Source: Antrihabitans auranticaus (GTDB lineage Bacteria > Actinomycetota > Actinomycetes > Mycobacteriales > Mycobacteriaceae). From it: a DNA stretch of 64,000 nt. The DNA is taken from NCBI RefSeq assembly GCF_016481275.1, contig NZ_JAEMNW010000008.1, positions 62,001 through 126,000 of the forward strand. Direction: 5' to 3'. Below the pieces are notes generated by a model. That model was not told the origin of the DNA. It saw nothing but the letters and a program-made list of their open reading frames with translations, and searched no databases. Shown here piece by piece: positions 59,859 to 64,000 of this stretch. A program made the position numbers and the translations under genes. Numbering within the stretch: position 1 is the stretch's first letter; every line of letters begins with the position of its first letter.

Positions 59859-61418
59859 CTATCCGACTGTAAAGGTCGGTACCGTCATCGCAGCCGCACA
59901 CGCCGTGTCGTAATCATCTGGATTGGCAAGGAAATTCGCCATGACGGTCTGAGCGCAGTCGGACGCGGCGAGCACGTCGTGACCCAGGCCGGGGAACCTG
60001 ACGACCTTCGAGTTCGACAGGGTCTTCGCAGCCTCGTCCGCGCGGCTCGGCGGCGTGACGGCGTCGAATGTGCCCGCCATGAGTACGACCGGGACGTCGC
60101 TCGTCGTTTCGTCGTGAATCTCGTCGGCTGCCTTTCCGACGTTCCAAACTGGACATTCTTCGAGCAGTCTTGGCGCCTGCGGCTCGAGTGCGAGCACGTC
60201 GTCCGGGAACAGCGGCAGCGCGCGGCGCGCGATATCGAGTACCTCGGCTGGCGTAGTGAATGCTGCGTCCTCGCGGCAGAAGACACCGTACGCGAGCCCG
60301 TAGGCAACGACATTCTTCGGTGCGAACGTCGTGAGCAGCGCGGTTGCGGCTGGAACGCCGTCACCTGTCGCTAGGGCGTGGATCATGCCGGGAAGACCGG
60401 CGAAATTGCCGGGGCTCAGGCTCAGGAGCACTACCAGATTGGCGAACGTGTATCCGTCGAGAACGACGGTTCGCGGGGATTGTCCGTCTGCACCGGGTAG
60501 ATCCACCGACAGCGGTTGCTCGGCCAGTTTCGTCACTGTCGCTGCGAACTCGGCCGGAAGGTCGGGATATGCTGCGGCACAGGCAGTCTGGGCAGCGCAT
60601 GCCTCGAACAGAGCTTTGTAGCCCTCCGCCGCGCTGGGCCAGAACTGGTTCATCAGGTTGTCGGTGGGCGGGACGAGTGAATCCAGAACGACGCTCCGGA
60701 TTCCCTCTGGATGATCGCGCAGCAACTGCAGCGCCAAATCGCTGCCGTAGGAAACGCCGTACACGTTCCACTCATCGATGCCCAATGCGACGCGCAATGC
60801 TGCTATGTCGGCGGCGTTTTCAGCGGTGTTGTAAGCGCTCAGATCGATGCCCGTCGCTGCCAACCTATCTCGGCACGCCTGCACCGCGGCAAGGTCTTTG
60901 TCGCGAGTCGACGCTTCCTCGATCGACATTGCGGTCGCTTCGGCACTGAAGTCGTCGATCTCGGGGCAACCCAAGAACGGGTCGGCATGGAGCGTGCCGC
61001 GCTGATCGACGAATACGACGTCGCGATCTCGGTTGATTCCTGCGGCGACCTGCAAGACCGCAGTGGCAAGCGCGGTGCCACCGGGACCGCCGGTGAGATA
61101 CACCAGCGGCGTTGCCTCAGGATCGGAATTGGCTGCCTGCACTCGCGCGACGGCGATCTTGATCATGCGGCCGTCGGTTTTCGAGCGGTCTTCGGGCACC
61201 GTCAAATAGCCGCAATCGTATTCCGGGCCCAGGTCGAGTTGTGGATACCCGGGCAAGTTCGGCGTGGGACACGATGCCTTCGCGTAGTCGGCCGCGGTGG
61301 CGGGCGGACTCTCGGCCGGGCGATCGGAGGCATCATCGGTGCAACCTCCGATGCAGAGCGCGACCGCGGCAAAAATCACGGTTGCACGAGTCCTCTTTCT
61401 CCGCGCGGAGGCGATCAT
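59859..61418 (-). CDS. Exported alpha/beta hydrolase (tripeptidyl aminopeptidase-like)
   Basis: A 519-residue lipoprotein: signal ending CIGGC (about residue 26), then the alpha/beta hydrolase fold with oxyanion-region YLTGGPGGTAL, nucleophile in YGVSYGSDLAL (GxSxG), Asp in MAGTFDAVTPP and His in PGLGHDVLAA. The C-terminal TAP-like domain matches Streptomyces tripeptidyl aminopeptidases and mycobacterial SlpD-type/CaeA peptidases or esterases. Four or more cysteines in the N-terminal half suggest disulfides outside the membrane. Confidence 0.92.
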   Translation of the reverse strand: MIASARRKRTRATVIFAAVALCIGGCTDDASDRPAESPPATAADYAKASCPTPNLPGYPQLDLGPEYDCGYLTVPEDRSKTDGRMIKIAVARVQAANSDPEATPLVYLTGGPGGTALATAVLQVAAGINRDRDVVFVDQRGTLHADPFLGCPEIDDFSAEATAMSIEEASTRDKDLAAVQACRDRLAATGIDLSAYNTAENAADIAALRVALGIDEWNVYGVSYGSDLALQLLRDHPEGIRSVVLDSLVPPTDNLMNQFWPSAAEGYKALFEACAAQTACAAAYPDLPAEFAATVTKLAEQPLSVDLPGADGQSPRTVVLDGYTFANLVVLLSLSPGNFAGLPGMIHALATGDGVPAATALLTTFAPKNVVAYGLAYGVFCREDAAFTTPAEVLDIARRALPLFPDDVLALEPQAPRLLEECPVWNVGKAADEIHDETTSDVPVVLMAGTFDAVTPPSRADEAAKTLSNSKVVRFPGLGHDVLAASDCAQTVMANFLANPDDYDTACAAAMTVPTFTVG

Positions 61419-61565
61419 TGCGCTGACAGTACGCGCCCAAGATCGGAATCAGAACCTTGTTCCAGGGTGGAATCTGCCGACCCCTGGGTGCCTATCGGGG
61501 CGCCTGCGGTGCGGGCAAAGTGTGATGTGTCGGGCCGAATGTTCCGCATGACAAGGAGAATTGCC

Positions 61566-61871
61566 ATGACCAGTCACACCACGGCTCGCGCATCGATCGT
61601 CTGCATTGCGACCCTTGCCTTCTCGTTCGCGTGGATTGCCGGTGCAGCCGCACGTCCGCGCGTCACACCGCCGGACCGGGTGGGTGATCGATACGTCAAC
61701 GAGACGCTCGCAACCACGTCCGAATGGCGGGTATGCAACGAGTACACGGCTGAAGCGAACAGGCTCCTCGCGGGTGGAAGTCCAAGCAACGCGGCCAGTT
61801 ACGTCGCGAACGTCAACCTGGCCAAGGGCTGCAACATCGTCTTTCGCGCATTTGTCCTTGCGCCCGCGTGA
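61566..61871 (+). CDS. Small secreted protein, 101 aa, two cysteines
   Basis: A 101-residue exported protein: signal MTSHTTARASIVCIATLAFS with cleavage near AAA (about residue 29). The mature part of about 70 residues has two cysteines (WRVCNEYTAEANRL and LAKGCNIVFRAF) about 31 residues apart. AGGAGA precedes ATG. Unrecognised; divergent to the hydrolase and converging on the next gene. Confidence 0.65.
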   Translation: MTSHTTARASIVCIATLAFSFAWIAGAAARPRVTPPDRVGDRYVNETLATTSEWRVCNEYTAEANRLLAGGSPSNAASYVANVNLAKGCNIVFRAFVLAPA

Positions 61872-61877
61872 TCCCGA

Positions 61878-62480
61878 TCAGTAGGTAGTGAGGAAGTCCG
61901 ATACCGCAGGCGGGAAGTCCGGATTGGCGATCGCCACGCCTGCCGCCGCACCGAGAATTCCGCCGACCACCGCGCCCGGGATGCACGCCGCGAAGAAGAC
62001 GAGAACGCAGCCGACGACAATTCCGATCGCCGTGCCGATCCCTGCAGACAGTCCGCCGTCGCGCGACCAACCGAGCTGCCATTGGCGAATCATGTTGTTG
62101 TAGGCGTCGCTTCGGGCATCGACATCGTGCAGGGGCAGGGCGCCGGCAACGTCGGCGGTCTCCGGTGTCAGCTTCAGCGATGTACCGTCCGCGGTGAGGT
62201 CGGCAGCGATGGGAAACGCCGACCCTCGCACCGAGTATGCCAACGGCAGATGTACGACGACCGTCCCAGCGCTGTCGACGACGTCGACGGTCCGCCCGGA
62301 ATCGGTCAGCCGGAAAGTGCCGTTCGAGAGGGTCGTCTGGACCGAACGCCCGTCCGCGCCGACGACGGTCGAATACTGCACACCCAGATCGGGGGCCGGG
62401 TTCGCGTGAGCCACGCTGGCCGTGATCCCCATCGTCGCGATGACCAGCGCGGACAGTGCGGGGATTCTGCCTATTCTCAC
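61878..62480 (-). CDS. Secreted protein with C-terminal membrane hairpin, 200 aa
   Basis: A 200-residue protein: signal peptide MRIGRIPALSALVIATMGIT, cleaved after HAN or ASVA; a beta-rich middle (TLSNGTFRLTDSGRTVDVVD, VVVHLPLAYSVRG); and a Gly/Ala hydrophobic C-terminal segment (GIGTAIGIVVGCVLVFFAAC followed by IPGAVVGGILGAAAGVAIA). The layout is common among nocardioform exported proteins of unknown function (DUF8020-like). ATG 62480; no partner gene. Confidence 0.72.
   Translation of the reverse strand: MRIGRIPALSALVIATMGITASVAHANPAPDLGVQYSTVVGADGRSVQTTLSNGTFRLTDSGRTVDVVDSAGTVVVHLPLAYSVRGSAFPIAADLTADGTSLKLTPETADVAGALPLHDVDARSDAYNNMIRQWQLGWSRDGGLSAGIGTAIGIVVGCVLVFFAACIPGAVVGGILGAAAGVAIANPDFPPAVSDFLTTY

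Positions 62481-64000
<1,520 letters not shown>

Overview
The window is high-GC actinobacterial DNA. It has frequent GTG and TTG starts, many ATGA/GTGA translational overlaps, no introns, and no rRNA or intact mobile element. The gene mix points to the Mycobacteriales, most likely Rhodococcus, Nocardia or a close relative. It includes an AlkB alkane hydroxylase with rubredoxin, a two-piece-alpha transhydrogenase (pntAA/pntAB/pntB), a HelZ-type SNF2 helicase next to a SWIM protein, an EmbR-like SARP-FHA regulator, a DtxR/IdeR-type iron box and several mycobacterial-style lipoproteins. The genus is an inference, not a proof.

Layout. 0-2.5 kb: a leftward group (sirtuin, FAD monooxygenase, HIT protein, DsbA-like protein cut by the window edge). 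2.6-5.5 kb: rightward transhydrogenase operon behind a 24-bp palindrome. 5.6-10.1 kb: leftward branched-chain 2-oxoacid dehydrogenase operon (E1 alpha, E1 beta, E2) ending in an MFS transporter, with a divergent Lrp/AsnC regulator. 10.7-16 kb: mixed metabolism (DoxX-like, SDR, APH-like kinase, rhodanese, shikimate dehydrogenase-like, secreted HNH protein). 16-19.7 kb: SNF2 helicase plus SWIM protein. 19.7-25.2 kb: a five-gene valine/isobutyrate catabolic operon with a recognisable promoter and terminator. Together with the E1/E2 operon this covers most of the path from 2-oxoisovalerate to propionyl-CoA.

25-38.7 kb: an accessory-looking mixture. It holds an Hsp70-like membrane protein, a MarR/MFS pair, a tiny secreted peptide divergent to a P450, tRNA-Cys, a beta-lactamase-fold lipoprotein, a second tiny secreted peptide, an SDR, a coupled TetR/DoxX/FAD-oxidoreductase/saccharopine-dehydrogenase-like operon, and a Thr-rich lipoprotein under a probable iron box. 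38.7-41.1 kb: a degraded alkane cluster (small membrane ORF, alkB, one rubredoxin, a rubredoxin reductase reduced to its first ~30 residues) with a divergent TetR gene and overlapping palindromic operators. 41-45.7 kb: CsbD, PPK2, a membrane protein, and a c-di-GMP protein whose PAS and GGDEF-EAL halves are separated by one in-frame stop codon.

45.8-50.4 kb: a molybdenum hydroxylase operon (FAD subunit; fused 2Fe-2S/Mo subunit) ending in a double-ABM-domain membrane protein. 50.4-53.5 kb: a multicopper oxidase lipoprotein with a C-terminal FG-GAP-like region, broken by a single frameshift between its copper motifs. 53.7-62.5 kb: CAP protein, SARP-FHA regulator, MBL-fold hydrolase, Ddn-like protein, LuxR regulator, YtcJ-like amidohydrolase, exported peptidase-like hydrolase and small exported proteins. 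62.8 kb to the end: a secreted collagen-like protein with 95 uninterrupted Gly-X-Y triplets, running off the right edge.

No single cluster is clearly a new defence or biosynthetic system. The observations most worth following are the P450/CxxCYY-peptide pair, the stop-split PAS-GGDEF-EAL protein, the collagen-like protein, the truncated alk cluster and the iron-box lipoprotein.
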